Shown: one piece after another, positions 8,742 through 18,359 of the stretch
Numbering within the stretch: position 1 is the first letter of the stretch
How the letters are laid out: the number at the start of each line of letters is the position of its first letter
NCBI GenBank assembly: GCA_023406895.1
Contig: JAEXTV010000024.1
Coordinates: forward strand, 1-64,000
DNA length: 64,000 bases
Source of the DNA: Bacillota bacterium
GTDB lineage: Bacteria; Bacillota; Clostridia; Christensenellales; SZUA-584
Reading direction: 5' to 3'
The notes under the pieces: model-generated
Seen by the model: the letters and a program-made list of their open reading frames with translations, nothing else
Database searches by the model: none
What the model was told of the DNA's origin: nothing
Program-made: the position numbers and the translations under genes

Positions 8742-11700
8742 TCAATATTTCAAATAGTCCCCAAGCGGGATATGGTGTTCCTCAATACTTTCTGCCGTCA
8801 TGACGGACAGCATGGCCCCGAGTGTGTCCATCGATGTGATGCACGGCACATTGAATTCCATCGCCGTACGTCGGAGCAAAAACCCGAGCCTGTCAGATAG
8901 CTTACCGCGCGTGGGCGTATTGATCACCATGGAAATCTTCTTGTCCTTGAGTGCGAGCACCACATCGTCTTTACTCACAAGCTTGCAGTCAAGGCCTTCT
9001 GCCGCAAAGTAGCCGTATGTCTTGTCGGTGCATCCAATGGCAAAGCCCATCTGCTTCATCTGCCGCGCAAAGACGATGGCCTCTTCCTTGTCGCGGTCGG
9101 TGATCGAAAAGAGTATCGGCTTATCGGCTTTGGGCGGCTTCACGCCGGACGCCACAAACGCCTTTTTGAGCGCCGCGAGATATGTCAGGTCGGTCCCCAT
9201 TACCTCACCGGTCGATTTCATTTCAGGTCCTAAGAAAATATCCACCGTGGTCAGTTTGGAGAATGAAAACACGGGCGCTTTAACCGTAATCAGTCGGCTC
9301 TCTTCATGCAGCCCCGTTTGATACCCCATACCATTGAGCATCTCACCCATCATGATGCGCGTGGCGAGAGATACCATCGGCACACCCGTGATCTTCGAGA
9401 GTATCGGCACCGTGCGGCTCGCGCGCGGGTTGACCTCAAGCACATACACCTGGCCTTCGCTGTCGATCACGAACTGGATGTTATAAAGCCCTTTGATGCC
9501 GAGCTCCAGCCCGATGCGTATTGCATAGTCCACAATCGTCTGTTTGGTTTCGGGGGCAATGTTCTGCGAAGGGTACACCGCGAAGCTGTCGCCCGAATGA
9601 ACACCCGCGCGCTCGATATGCTCCATCACGCCGACAATCAGCGCGTCGGTGCCGTCGCAGATGCCGTCGATCTCCACCTCTTTGCCGAGCACGTATTTGT
9701 CTATCAGCACAGGGTGCTCGGGTGTGATTTTCGCCGCAGCGAGCATGTACTCCTCAAGCTCCTTCGTGTTGTAGACGATTTCCATGGCGCGCCCGCCGAG
9801 CACATATGACGGACGGACGAGCACCGGAAAACCGATGCGCTCCGCAATGGCTATCGCGCTGCTGATGGAAAACGCCGTCGCGCCCGCGGGCAGCGGAATA
9901 CCGAGCTTTTCAAGCGCTTTTAAAAACCGGTCCCGATCCTCCGCGCGGTCGATGCCGTCCACCGACGTTCCGATAATGTTCACGCCCACCTTCGCAAGCG
10001 GCGCCGCAAGATTGATTGCCGTCTGACCGCCGAACTGCACGACCACGCCCACGGGCTGCTCGCGCTGAATCACATCAAGCACGCATTCGCGCGTGAGCGG
10101 TTCAAAATAGAGCTTGTCGCTCGTATCAAAGTCGGTTGAAACCGTCTCGGGGTTTGAGTTGATGATGATCGACTCATACCCCAAAGCTTTGAGCGCGAGC
10201 ACCGAATGCACCGAGCAGTAGTCGAACTCAATGCCCTGCCCGATGCGGATAGGCCCGCTGCCGAGCACCACAACCTTCTTGCGTCCGCTGTCGCGCGATT
10301 CGTCGGCGCTGTCGTAGCACGAATAGTAATACGGCGTCCGGGCCTCAAACTCACCCGCGCAGGTATCCACCATTTTATATGTCGGCTTAATGGCGAGTGC
10401 GGTACGCAGCGCCTTGACGGCGGCCTCCTGCGTGCCAAGCAGGTTCGCGATGTAGCTGTCGCCAAAGCCATATCTCTTGCATTTTTTAAGCAGCTCCGTG
10501 CTGAGCGTATCGATTGTGCAGCGTTGAAGCTCCTGTGCGATCGTCACGATGTTCTTGAGTTTGCTGATGAAGAACTTATCGATCTTCGTGATTTCAAATA
10601 TCCGGTCGACCGAATAGCCGCGCATCAGCGCCTCAGACACCACGAATATGCGCTCGTCGTCCGGATTCCTAAGGGAATTTTCTATCTCTTCGTTGCTCCA
10701 TTTGGAGATGCTTAGCATCCCAAGCTGGTAATCGAGCTTCACATCGAGGCTGTCGATTGCTTTCAAGAGCGATTCTTCAATATTACGTCCAATCGCCATG
10801 ACCTCGCCCGTCGCCTTCATTTGCGTGCCGAGTGTGCGCGTCGCGGTCACGAATTTGTCAAACGGCCAGCGCGGCACCTTGGTGACCACGTAATCAAGCG
10901 CGGGCTCGAAGCACGCGCACGTTTCACCCGTGATCGGGTTCGTGATTTCGTCGAGCCCGAAGCCCACCGCTATTTTTGCCGCAGCCCGCGCAATCGGGTA
11001 TCCCGTCGCCTTGGATGCGAGCGCGGAAGACCGGCTCACGCGCGGGTTCACCTCGATCACCACGTAATCAAATGTGTCGGGGTTGAGCGCGTACTGCACA
11101 TTGCAGCCGCCCTTTATTTTGAGCGCGCGGATGATTTTTATGGATGCGCTGCGGAGCATCTGATATTCCTTATCCGAGAGCGTCTGCGACGGCGCCACCA
11201 CGATGCTGTCGCCCGTATGGATGCCCACCGGATCGATGTTCTCCATGTTGCACACCACGATGCAGTTGTCCTTCGCATCGCGCATCACTTCGTATTCAAT
11301 CTCTTTGTATCCGGCAACGCTCTGTTCGAGCAGCACCTGATTGATCATTGAAAAGCTGAGGCCCGTCGCGGTGATGTTTTTCAGCTCCTCGAGGTTGTGC
11401 GCAATGCCGCCTCCCGTGCCGCCAAGCGTATATGCCGGACGGATAATGATCGGGAACCCATTGTCCTTTGCAAAGGCCATCGCTTCATCAATTGAGCTTG
11501 CGATCACGCTGCGCGCGACCTTCTCGCCGATCGATTCCATTGTCGCCTTAAACAGCTCACGGTCTTCGGCAAGCTTGATGGATTCGAGCGACGTACCGAG
11601 CAGTTCAATGCCGAGCTCGTCAAGAATGCCGCTGTCCGCCAGCTCCACAGCCATGTTGAGGCCCGTCTGCCCGCCGAGTGTCGCGATGATACCCTGCGGA

Positions 11701-11945
11701 CGTTCCTGCCGGAGAATTTTGCTGACCGTCTCAAGCGTGATCGGCTCGATATACACGCGGTCCGCCATCTCCTCGTCCGTCATGATCGTGGCCGGGTTTG
11801 AATTGATCAGCACCACTTCGTAATTCTCTTCGCGCAGCGCCTTGCAGGCCTGAGTGCCCGAGTAGTCAAACTCCGCCGCCTGACCGATCACAATCGGGCC
11901 GGAACCGATCACGAGTATTTTTTTAAGATCATCTCTTTTGGGCAT
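8742..11945 (-). CDS. carB: Carbamoyl-phosphate synthase large subunit
   Basis: Makes carbamoyl phosphate from bicarbonate, ammonia and two ATP. Full length at 1067 aa, with the two homologous ATP-grasp halves (about 1-400 and 555-935, each beginning with a GSGPI..IGQ..EFDY motif) and a C-terminal MGS-like allosteric domain (about 936-1067). GGAGG precedes the ATG by 6 nt. It sits inside the arginine operon between argD and argF, implying an arginine-regulated enzyme. No carA (glutaminase small subunit) is adjacent; it must be elsewhere, or ammonia is used directly. Confidence 0.97.
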   Translation of the reverse strand: MPKRDDLKKILVIGSGPIVIGQAAEFDYSGTQACKALREENYEVVLINSNPATIMTDEEMADRVYIEPITLETVSKILRQERPQGIIATLGGQTGLNMAVELADSGILDELGIELLGTSLESIKLAEDRELFKATMESIGEKVARSVIASSIDEAMAFAKDNGFPIIIRPAYTLGGTGGGIAHNLEELKNITATGLSFSMINQVLLEQSVAGYKEIEYEVMRDAKDNCIVVCNMENIDPVGIHTGDSIVVAPSQTLSDKEYQMLRSASIKIIRALKIKGGCNVQYALNPDTFDYVVIEVNPRVSRSSALASKATGYPIARAAAKIAVGFGLDEITNPITGETCACFEPALDYVVTKVPRWPFDKFVTATRTLGTQMKATGEVMAIGRNIEESLLKAIDSLDVKLDYQLGMLSISKWSNEEIENSLRNPDDERIFVVSEALMRGYSVDRIFEITKIDKFFISKLKNIVTIAQELQRCTIDTLSTELLKKCKRYGFGDSYIANLLGTQEAAVKALRTALAIKPTYKMVDTCAGEFEARTPYYYSCYDSADESRDSGRKKVVVLGSGPIRIGQGIEFDYCSVHSVLALKALGYESIIINSNPETVSTDFDTSDKLYFEPLTRECVLDVIQREQPVGVVVQFGGQTAINLAAPLAKVGVNIIGTSVDGIDRAEDRDRFLKALEKLGIPLPAGATAFSISSAIAIAERIGFPVLVRPSYVLGGRAMEIVYNTKELEEYMLAAAKITPEHPVLIDKYVLGKEVEIDGICDGTDALIVGVMEHIERAGVHSGDSFAVYPSQNIAPETKQTIVDYAIRIGLELGIKGLYNIQFVIDSEGQVYVLEVNPRASRTVPILSKITGVPMVSLATRIMMGEMLNGMGYQTGLHEESRLITVKAPVFSFSKLTTVDIFLGPEMKSTGEVMGTDLTYLAALKKAFVASGVKPPKADKPILFSITDRDKEEAIVFARQMKQMGFAIGCTDKTYGYFAAEGLDCKLVSKDDVVLALKDKKISMVINTPTRGKLSDRLGFLLRRTAMEFNVPCITSMDTLGAMLSVMTAESIEEHHIPLGDYLKY

Positions 11946-11962
11946 GCGAATCCTCCGAGATA

Positions 11963-13153
11963 TTATGCAAGCAGTTTTTTGAGCGTGTCTGTGAGGCTGT
12001 CGATATGCGCTTTCTGAATCACATACGGCGGCAAAAACCGCAGCACATTCGCGCCCGCCGTCGCCGAGACGAAACCGGCGCTGAGCAGCTTCTTTTTCAT
12101 TTCCAAAGCGGAAACCGATTTATCAAGATCGAGCCCAAGCATGAGGCCGGTGCCCCGAACTTCAACGATCGCCGTACAGGCGTTTTTGAGCGCAAGAAGC
12201 TGTTCCATAAAATACGCGCCCGTTTTCGTCACATGCGCGAGAATATCTGTGTCGAGCAGCTTGTTTGTCACATAATAGGCCGCCGCGCAGGCAAGGTAGT
12301 TGCCGCCGAAGGTGGACCCGTGATCTCCCACGGCAAAGGCCTTGGCCGCTTTGCCGCGCGCGAGAAACGCGCCGATCGGCACACCCGCTCCCAGAGATTT
12401 GGCAAGCACCACGATATCCGGCATCGCGCCGAGCGCCGGCGAGGCGAGCAATTCACCTGTGCGTCCCATGCCCGTCTGTATCTCGTCGGCAATCATCAGC
12501 GCACCGTGCTGGTCACATAGATGACGTATCGCCTGATAATAGTCTGCTGTGATCGGAATCACGCCGCCTTCACCCATGATGGGCTCAATCAGCACCGCGG
12601 CCGTCTTCTCGCTCACAGCCGCTTTGAGCGCTTCAATATCGTTCGGCGGCACGTGCGTGAACGCGGGCATCAGCGGTTCATACGGGATGTGGAACCTCTC
12701 CTGCCCCGTCGCGGCCAGCGTCGCGAGTGTCCGACCATGGAAGCTGCCCTGCATGGTGATCACCTCTGCGCGCGGCGATTCCGCCGCAAAGTGCACCTTG
12801 CGCGCAAGCTTCAGCGCGCCTTCCACCGCCTCCGCGCCGCTGTTCCCCAAAAACACATTATCGTAGCCCGTGGCTTCGCAGAGCCGCTGAGCCAGCTTCG
12901 CCTGCGTTTCATTGTAAAAATAGTTGCTCGTGTGCATGAGGCTGTTGACCGTATCGCAAAGCGTTTTTTTAAGCCCATCGTCCGAATATCCAAAACAATT
13001 GACAGCAATACCCGAAAGAAAATCGGTATAACGCTTCCCCTCGTTGTCTATCAAATAAACATCCTCGCCCTTCACAAAGCTGACGGGCAGACGCTGACCG
13101 AACACGGGGCTGTAGTATTTTTCATCGAGCTGCGCGATATCCTGCGTCTTCAT
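11963..13153 (-). CDS. argD: Acetylornithine aminotransferase
   Basis: PLP enzyme (396 aa) of arginine synthesis that transaminates N-acetylglutamate semialdehyde. Class-III aminotransferase features: GNSGAEAVEGALKLAR (103-118), the PLP-ring Asp in DEIQTGMGRTG (223-233) and the Schiff-base Lys252 in LAKSLGAG. GGAG lies 5 nt before the ATG, and only 2 bp separate it from the argB stop. Neighbouring argB and argC support ArgD over ornithine or GABA aminotransferases of the same fold. Confidence 0.94.
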   Translation of the reverse strand: MKTQDIAQLDEKYYSPVFGQRLPVSFVKGEDVYLIDNEGKRYTDFLSGIAVNCFGYSDDGLKKTLCDTVNSLMHTSNYFYNETQAKLAQRLCEATGYDNVFLGNSGAEAVEGALKLARKVHFAAESPRAEVITMQGSFHGRTLATLAATGQERFHIPYEPLMPAFTHVPPNDIEALKAAVSEKTAAVLIEPIMGEGGVIPITADYYQAIRHLCDQHGALMIADEIQTGMGRTGELLASPALGAMPDIVVLAKSLGAGVPIGAFLARGKAAKAFAVGDHGSTFGGNYLACAAAYYVTNKLLDTDILAHVTKTGAYFMEQLLALKNACTAIVEVRGTGLMLGLDLDKSVSALEMKKKLLSAGFVSATAGANVLRFLPPYVIQKAHIDSLTDTLKKLLA

Positions 13154-13155
13154 AA

Positions 13156-14019
13156 TTACTCCCTCACCATCGTACCGATGCCGGTATCCGTGAATATCTC
13201 AAGCAGTATCGGATGCGGAATCGTACCGTTTAAAATATGCGTGCGCTTGACGCCGCTTTGAATCGCCTTGATACAGCCCTCCACCTTGGGCAGCATGCCG
13301 CCCGATATCACACCTTTGTTGATGTAACCGTAAATCTCGTCGATAGATATCTCGTAAACGAGCGTGGACGGGTCATTCGGGTCGCTGCGGATGCCGTCGA
13401 TATCCGTTAAGAACATCAGCTTTTCCGCACTGAGCGCCGCCGCGATGTCACCCGCCACGGTGTCCGCGTTGATATTGTAGCTCTCGCCGTTCTCGCCGAT
13501 GCCGATGGGCGCGATGACGGGGATGTATTCATCCATCGCAAGCGTGTTTAAGAGCTTCGTGTTGATTTCGGTGATTTTGCCCACGAGTCCCAAATCGTAG
13601 CCGTCGTCCGCAAGCATTTTTTCGGCCTTGATGAGTCCCGCGTCTTTGCCGCAAAGGCCGATGGCCTTGGCCCCCGCGATGCCGAGATGCGTGACGATGT
13701 CTTTGTTGATCTTGCCCGTCAGCACCATCTGAACCACGTCCATGGTTTGTGCGTCCGTCACGCGCAGGCCGTTGTGGAATTCGGGCTCCACCTCATACAA
13801 TTTGAGCATCTTATTGATATCGCCGCCGCCGCCGTGCACCACAATGGGGTTCATGCCCACGTATTTAAGCAGCGTAATATCCTGCATGATCTTCTCGGAC
13901 AGCTCGGATGAGAGCATGGCCGCGCCGCCGTATTTGATGACAACCGTTTTGCCCGAGAGCCGCCGGATGTACGGCAAGGCTTCGATCAATATATTCGCTT
14001 TTTCAAAAAACTTATCCAT
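13156..14019 (-). CDS. argB: Acetylglutamate kinase
   Basis: Phosphorylates N-acetylglutamate. The amino-acid-kinase fold is clear: VIKYGGAAM near the N terminus, VHGGGGDINKML, and the C-terminal GGMLPKVEGC motif. I chose the ATG at 14019 (287 aa), 1 nt from the argC stop; an in-frame ATG at 14037 would overlap argC by 17 nt and add six residues. Neither has a strong ribosome binding site, which suggests coupling to argC translation. The hexamer-type N-terminal helix is present (EALPYIRRL), which fits an arginine-feedback-inhibited enzyme, though inhibition is inferred. Confidence 0.95.
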   Translation of the reverse strand: MDKFFEKANILIEALPYIRRLSGKTVVIKYGGAAMLSSELSEKIMQDITLLKYVGMNPIVVHGGGGDINKMLKLYEVEPEFHNGLRVTDAQTMDVVQMVLTGKINKDIVTHLGIAGAKAIGLCGKDAGLIKAEKMLADDGYDLGLVGKITEINTKLLNTLAMDEYIPVIAPIGIGENGESYNINADTVAGDIAAALSAEKLMFLTDIDGIRSDPNDPSTLVYEISIDEIYGYINKGVISGGMLPKVEGCIKAIQSGVKRTHILNGTIPHPILLEIFTDTGIGTMVRE

Positions 14020-14020
14020 A

Positions 14021-15052
14021 TTATAAATACCATCCAATTTTGCTTAATCCCTCGGTCTCATCGAAACCGCACATGATGTTCATATTCTGCACCGCCTGCC
14101 CCGCCGCACCCTTGATCAGGTTGTCGAGGCACGATACGATCACCATGCGCCCCGCGCGTTTATCCAGCACAAAGCCGATGTTCAAATTATTGCTGCCGTT
14201 CACATGCTTGATCTCGGGCAGAGCGCCGTCCAGCACATTCACAAACGGCTCATCTTTATACATCGCGTATGCGTCGTCAATATCCTGCTGCGAAACGCCT
14301 GCCTTGGGCGATGTGTAGATTGTGGATATGATGCCGCGCTTAATGGGCACCAAATGCGGCGTGAACGAAAGCACCACCGTCTCACCCGCCGCGAACGACA
14401 GCTCCTGTTCGATCTCGGATGTATGGCGATGAGTTGCGATGCCGTACGCTTTGACCGATTCATCCACCTCGCAAAACGCATTGGCCAGCTTTTCGCTGCG
14501 GCCCGCGCCGCTCACGCCCGATTTGGCGTCGATGATAAGTCCTTTTGATTCGATCACGCCCGCTTTAAGCAGCGGATACAGCGCGAGTATGGAACAGGTG
14601 GTGTAGCAGCCCGGGTTGCCGACGAGTGTCGCCCCGGCGATTTTATCACGGTAAATTTCGGGCATGCCGTAAACGCTTTGAGAAAGCAGATCTTTTGCGC
14701 CATGCGGCATTTTGTACCACGCTTCATAGACGCTCACATCCGTGTATCGAAAATCACCCGACAGATCGATCACGCGCGCGCCGCCGCCCAGCAGCACGGG
14801 AGCCGCTTCGGCCGATGTGCCGTGAGGCAGACATGTGAAAACGATGTCACTGTCTTGCGAAAATTGTTTAAGATCCAAATCATCAAGGACGATATCAAGG
14901 CCCGAGAAACTCGGGTATACCGCACTGAGTTTCTGACCCGCATAGCTTTTTGATGCGGCATGCACGATATGAACGTTTCTGTGGGCTGCAAGCAGCCGCA
15001 TGAGCTCCGCACCCGCATATCCCGTTGCGCCGACGACGCTGACTTTCACCAC
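14021..15052 (-). CDS. argC: N-acetyl-gamma-glutamyl-phosphate reductase
   Basis: NADPH-dependent reduction step of arginine synthesis. GATGYAG (8-14) is the dinucleotide loop and Cys149 in GNPGCYTT is the catalytic thiol; length 343 aa is typical. The start is GTG: AAGGAGG lies 8 nt upstream of the first of two adjacent GTG codons (15052). It is the first gene of the operon and is preceded by a promoter with an ArgR box. The usual next gene argJ is absent here, so acetyl recycling or an ArgA/ArgE route must be encoded elsewhere. Confidence 0.95.
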   Translation of the reverse strand: MVKVSVVGATGYAGAELMRLLAAHRNVHIVHAASKSYAGQKLSAVYPSFSGLDIVLDDLDLKQFSQDSDIVFTCLPHGTSAEAAPVLLGGGARVIDLSGDFRYTDVSVYEAWYKMPHGAKDLLSQSVYGMPEIYRDKIAGATLVGNPGCYTTCSILALYPLLKAGVIESKGLIIDAKSGVSGAGRSEKLANAFCEVDESVKAYGIATHRHTSEIEQELSFAAGETVVLSFTPHLVPIKRGIISTIYTSPKAGVSQQDIDDAYAMYKDEPFVNVLDGALPEIKHVNGSNNLNIGFVLDKRAGRMVIVSCLDNLIKGAAGQAVQNMNIMCGFDETEGLSKIGWYL

Positions 15053-15083
15053 TTTCGTTGCCTCCTTATCTTCTCTATTAATA

Positions 15084-15113
15084 AATATACATTTCTATGC
15101 ATAAAAATGCAAC
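15084..15113 (-). promoter_or_regulatory. Arginine operon promoter with ArgR/AhrC box
   Basis: On the minus strand TTGCAT (15112-15107), 17 nt, then TATATT (15089-15084). The palindrome ATGCATAAAAATGCAA (15097-15112) matches the ARG-box consensus for the ArgR/AhrC repressor and covers the -35 and part of the spacer, so arginine-bound repressor would block RNA polymerase. Confidence 0.82.
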
Positions 15114-15350
15114 ATCTTTTTTAAAAAACCGCTGTTTTAATGAAAGAGAGTGAATATAACAGTAAATCCCAAGTCGGAAAGGCGATAAATTCGCGATACA
15201 ACAGCGTTGTTTCGAAGTTTTACATCCATCAACAGGAAAACCACGCCATAAAAAATGTGCACGAATTAATCGGCATTTATCGGAATAACGCGGCTGAAAA
15301 ACTGCCAAACTACAATCGACATCACACGCATTTTAAAGGGGGCTGACCAC

Positions 15351-16532
15351 ATGAGAAAAGTGATTCTGTTATTTGGCGTACTGGCCGTGATTGCATTGGG
15401 CTGGTTTTTATACTTTAACGAAGGCGATCCTGTCGCCTTTGTCAGTCTATACGAGGTAAAGAATACAAATCTGGCAAACAGCCTCGAGTTTTCCGGCAAA
15501 GTGGAACCCGAGAAAATGTATAGTGTCATGAGCGAAACAGGCGGCACCATCGCGTCGATTGGTGTGTCCGAAGGCAGCCATGTCAATAAAAACGACGTCC
15601 TGTTTGAGCTCGATGCCACGCAAGCCAAAGCACAGTTAAAGGAAGCGCAGCTGAAATATGAAGCGCTCAGTAATGCCACCACACAAATGACGATGGCACA
15701 AAACGGCACAGGTGCGTTGGCTGAAGAAAAAGCCAAGCTTGCGCTGGCGCTGTCTCAATCCACCGGATACGACTATGAATCTCTCAATGAAACTTTTGGC
15801 AGCAAAGCGGCAGAGGCTGTCAATCAAGCCTCTTCATCTATGGCGCAGAGCCTAAAGGATATTCCCGACTTAAGCTCAGCGGGTATAACCAATCTCGATA
15901 CGGAAAGCCAGCTTGAGCTCGCCGCGCTGTCAGTCGAACGGCTGGAAAGTCTTGTGAACGGCATGACATACAAAAGCCGTATTTCTGGGACTGTTGTGGC
16001 TGTGAACGTGAACGTGGGCGAAGTGCTTTCCCCCGGAATCCCCGCGATGGTGATTGCGGACACCGATAACACGCTGATAACGGGTTATGTCTACGAAAAA
16101 GATTTGGCAGGCCTGAAAGAAGGCATGGATGTAATCATCAGCAGCGGCAACAAGCGGTTTAAGGGTAAGCTGACGCATATCGGTTCAGCCGCGACCGATG
16201 TGGGCGATTCGACGTCGTTTGATACGATGACCAAAATTGAAATTAAACCCGACGACTCTTTTAACAAGATGATCGGTGCCGTTGTGGACATAAAGATTGT
16301 GAAAGATGAAAAGAAGGGCGTGCTCAGCGTTCCGCTCGACTGTCTCACGGATGACAACTGCGTGTTTGTGGTGGGAGAAAACGATATTGCCGAAAAGCGT
16401 ACCGTGGTTTTGGGGTTTGAGGATGAATCGAACGCCGAAATCATCCGAGGCCTGATTGCCGGAGACCGCGTGATCACAACACCCCAGAACATTAAGGAGG
16501 GCCAGCATGTCAATTATGATCGAGGTGAATGA
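15351..16532 (+). CDS. MacA-like periplasmic-adaptor (HlyD family) protein
   Basis: Adaptor subunit (393 aa) of a MacAB-type efflux or signal-peptide exporter. One N-terminal membrane anchor (3-21) is followed by the split lipoyl/barrel-sandwich half TGGTIASIGVSEGSHVNKNDVLFEL, a helical hairpin (about 83-180, Ala/Gln/Glu-rich), the second lipoyl half ISGTVVAVNVNVGE and beta-barrel and membrane-proximal domains. AAGGGGGC precedes the ATG. The gene overlaps the ATPase gene by 26 nt. In Gram-positive hosts such adaptors act on the outer face of the membrane with MacB-like permeases. Substrate unknown. Confidence 0.9.
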   Translation: MRKVILLFGVLAVIALGWFLYFNEGDPVAFVSLYEVKNTNLANSLEFSGKVEPEKMYSVMSETGGTIASIGVSEGSHVNKNDVLFELDATQAKAQLKEAQLKYEALSNATTQMTMAQNGTGALAEEKAKLALALSQSTGYDYESLNETFGSKAAEAVNQASSSMAQSLKDIPDLSSAGITNLDTESQLELAALSVERLESLVNGMTYKSRISGTVVAVNVNVGEVLSPGIPAMVIADTDNTLITGYVYEKDLAGLKEGMDVIISSGNKRFKGKLTHIGSAATDVGDSTSFDTMTKIEIKPDDSFNKMIGAVVDIKIVKDEKKGVLSVPLDCLTDDNCVFVVGENDIAEKRTVVLGFEDESNAEIIRGLIAGDRVITTPQNIKEGQHVNYDRGE

Positions 16533-17193
16533 CCTTTACAAAACCTATGGACGCGGCGAAACGCGCGTGCATGCGCTGCAGGGTGTCTCTTTAAAGATTC
16601 CCTCGGGCGGGTTTCTTGCGGTCATGGGGCCGTCCGGCTCGGGCAAAACAACGCTGATGAATATACTCGGCTGTATCGACAGCCAAACAACCGGCGACTA
16701 TATATTTGCGGGCACCAATGTGAAGCGGCTCAGCACGCAAAGCAAGGTTTATTTGCGCAACAGGCGCATCGGATTTATATTTCAGTCTTTTTACCTGCTG
16801 CCAACCTTAACCGCGCGGCAGAATATCGAGCTGCCCATGGTGTATTCCGGAACACCTCCAAGGGAGCGGCGCAAAAAATCCTCTGAGCTGCTGGAACTCA
16901 CAGGGCTCACCAGCCGTGCCGGACATCTGCCGAGCCAGCTTTCGGGCGGCCAACGGCAGCGCGTTGCCATTGCTCGCGCCCTCGTCAACTCGCCGAGCCT
17001 GATCCTCGCTGACGAACCCACGGGCAATCTGGACAGCCGCACAGGCGATGATATCATGCACATGCTCTGCCAGCTTAATAAGCAGGGCGCCACCATTGTG
17101 CTGATTACGCACGAACGCAATATCGCTTCGTTTGCAGACGAGCTCATTGTGCTCCGGGACGGACAGATTGTTATCGAAGAGGAATGCTCATGA
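16507..17193 (+). CDS. MacB-like ABC transporter ATP-binding protein
   Basis: A 228-aa ATPase of the LolD/MacB class: Walker A GPSGSGKTT (41-49), signature QLSGGQRQRVAIARAL, Walker B LILADEPTGNLDS and the switch His in LITHERN. AAGGAGG 6 nt upstream fixes the ATG at 16507, inside the 3' end of the adaptor gene. It is translationally coupled on both sides, which makes adaptor, ATPase and permease one unit. Confidence 0.94.
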   Translation: MSIMIEVNDLYKTYGRGETRVHALQGVSLKIPSGGFLAVMGPSGSGKTTLMNILGCIDSQTTGDYIFAGTNVKRLSTQSKVYLRNRRIGFIFQSFYLLPTLTARQNIELPMVYSGTPPRERRKKSSELLELTGLTSRAGHLPSQLSGGQRQRVAIARALVNSPSLILADEPTGNLDSRTGDDIMHMLCQLNKQGATIVLITHERNIASFADELIVLRDGQIVIEEECS

Positions 17194-18359
17194 AAGTATC
17201 GGATTACGTTGGCATTGCGGCCCATCAGATAAAGAAGAATAAGTTGAGAACGGTTCTCACCGTGCTCGGCATCATGATCGGCATCGCGTCGATGATTACT
17301 GTGATTTCAGTCGGCAACGGCGGGCAGGACATGATCAACTCGGAACTGCAGAAGTTCGGCATCAACAGGGTCTGGTTTTTCCCGAATGATCTTCGCGGCC
17401 CCAACAATCTGCTCACCATTAATGATGCGGAGATGCTGAAGAAAGTCAACGGCGTCAGCGAAGTGGCCCCCAGCGCCTATGAAAAAACCTATCTGTCTTC
17501 GGGTGAAACCAACATTGTGTCGGACGTGGTGGGCACCACCCCCGCGCTCTTTACCATGGAGCAGATGCAATTTTTAGAGGGGCGCGGCATTACCGAAAAG
17601 GATGTGGAGTATGCGCGTCGTGTGGTGGTGCTCAGTCAGGAAGCCAAGGAGAGCTTGTTTGACGACGGCAATGCAGAAGGCAGCCAGGTCAGCATCAACG
17701 GCCAGAAATATACCGTCATCGGCGTTGAAAAGGAGGATCAGTCCATCTATTCTTCCTTTTTTTCAGGTAAATGCTATATTCCTGTGACGACGTTTGACGC
17801 AATGTTTTCTAATAACTATTTGGATGAGATATCTGTTTCGGTTAAGAACACGGATGCGCTTGACAGCGTAATTGATAACTGCACATCCCGGCTGCTTAAA
17901 AAGTACGGCGACGGCACGATAAAAATCATCAATTTGACACAGGAACTTCAAAACGCTCAGAATATTCTTGATATATTCAAAACAGTGGTGAGTGCCGTGG
18001 CCGCCATCGCACTGGTGGTGGGCGGTATCGGCATTATGAACATCATGCTGGTAACAATTAAAGAACGCACCCGGGAAATCGGCATTCGAAAGGCACTCGG
18101 CGCGGGCGAGCATCATATTTTAGGGCAGTTTCTTGCGGAAGCGTTGTTTTATGCCATGCTTGGCGGCTTTCTCGGCCTTGCGGCCGGCATCGGCCTCACG
18201 CTTTTGGCGGGCAGTGTGCTGGGCATCAAAGCCACCGTATCGGCGTCAGCGGCATCATTGAGTGTGCTTTTCTCGGCCACAGTGGGCATTATATTCGGGC
18301 TTATGCCCGCTTATAAGGCATCCAAGCTCGATCCCGTGGAAGCGCTGCGGCACGAATGA
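17190..18359 (+). CDS. MacB-like FtsX-type permease
   Basis: Membrane subunit (389 aa from this start). N-terminal helix with the KKNKLRTVLTVLGIMIGIAS motif region, a MacB periplasmic-core-like extracellular domain (about 45-265), then the FtsX region with three helices (about 272-295, 320-350, 355-378) ending in the family's SKLDPVEALRHE tail. I chose the ATG at 17190, which forms an ATGA overlap with the ATPase stop and has GAGGA 6 nt before it; an in-frame ATG at 17184 also exists. Mechanotransmission-type exporter; cargo unknown. Confidence 0.93.
   Translation: MKVSDYVGIAAHQIKKNKLRTVLTVLGIMIGIASMITVISVGNGGQDMINSELQKFGINRVWFFPNDLRGPNNLLTINDAEMLKKVNGVSEVAPSAYEKTYLSSGETNIVSDVVGTTPALFTMEQMQFLEGRGITEKDVEYARRVVVLSQEAKESLFDDGNAEGSQVSINGQKYTVIGVEKEDQSIYSSFFSGKCYIPVTTFDAMFSNNYLDEISVSVKNTDALDSVIDNCTSRLLKKYGDGTIKIINLTQELQNAQNILDIFKTVVSAVAAIALVVGGIGIMNIMLVTIKERTREIGIRKALGAGEHHILGQFLAEALFYAMLGGFLGLAAGIGLTLLAGSVLGIKATVSASAASLSVLFSATVGIIFGLMPAYKASKLDPVEALRHE

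Noticed and set aside
10206..11351. Plus-strand frames of 169-176 codons inside carB
   Set aside because: Antisense shadows of a GC-rich, highly conserved gene; no start signals.
15140..15346. 68-codon plus-strand frame upstream of the MacA-like gene
   Set aside because: Low-complexity start, no family resemblance and no ribosome binding site; it lies in a regulatory gap.
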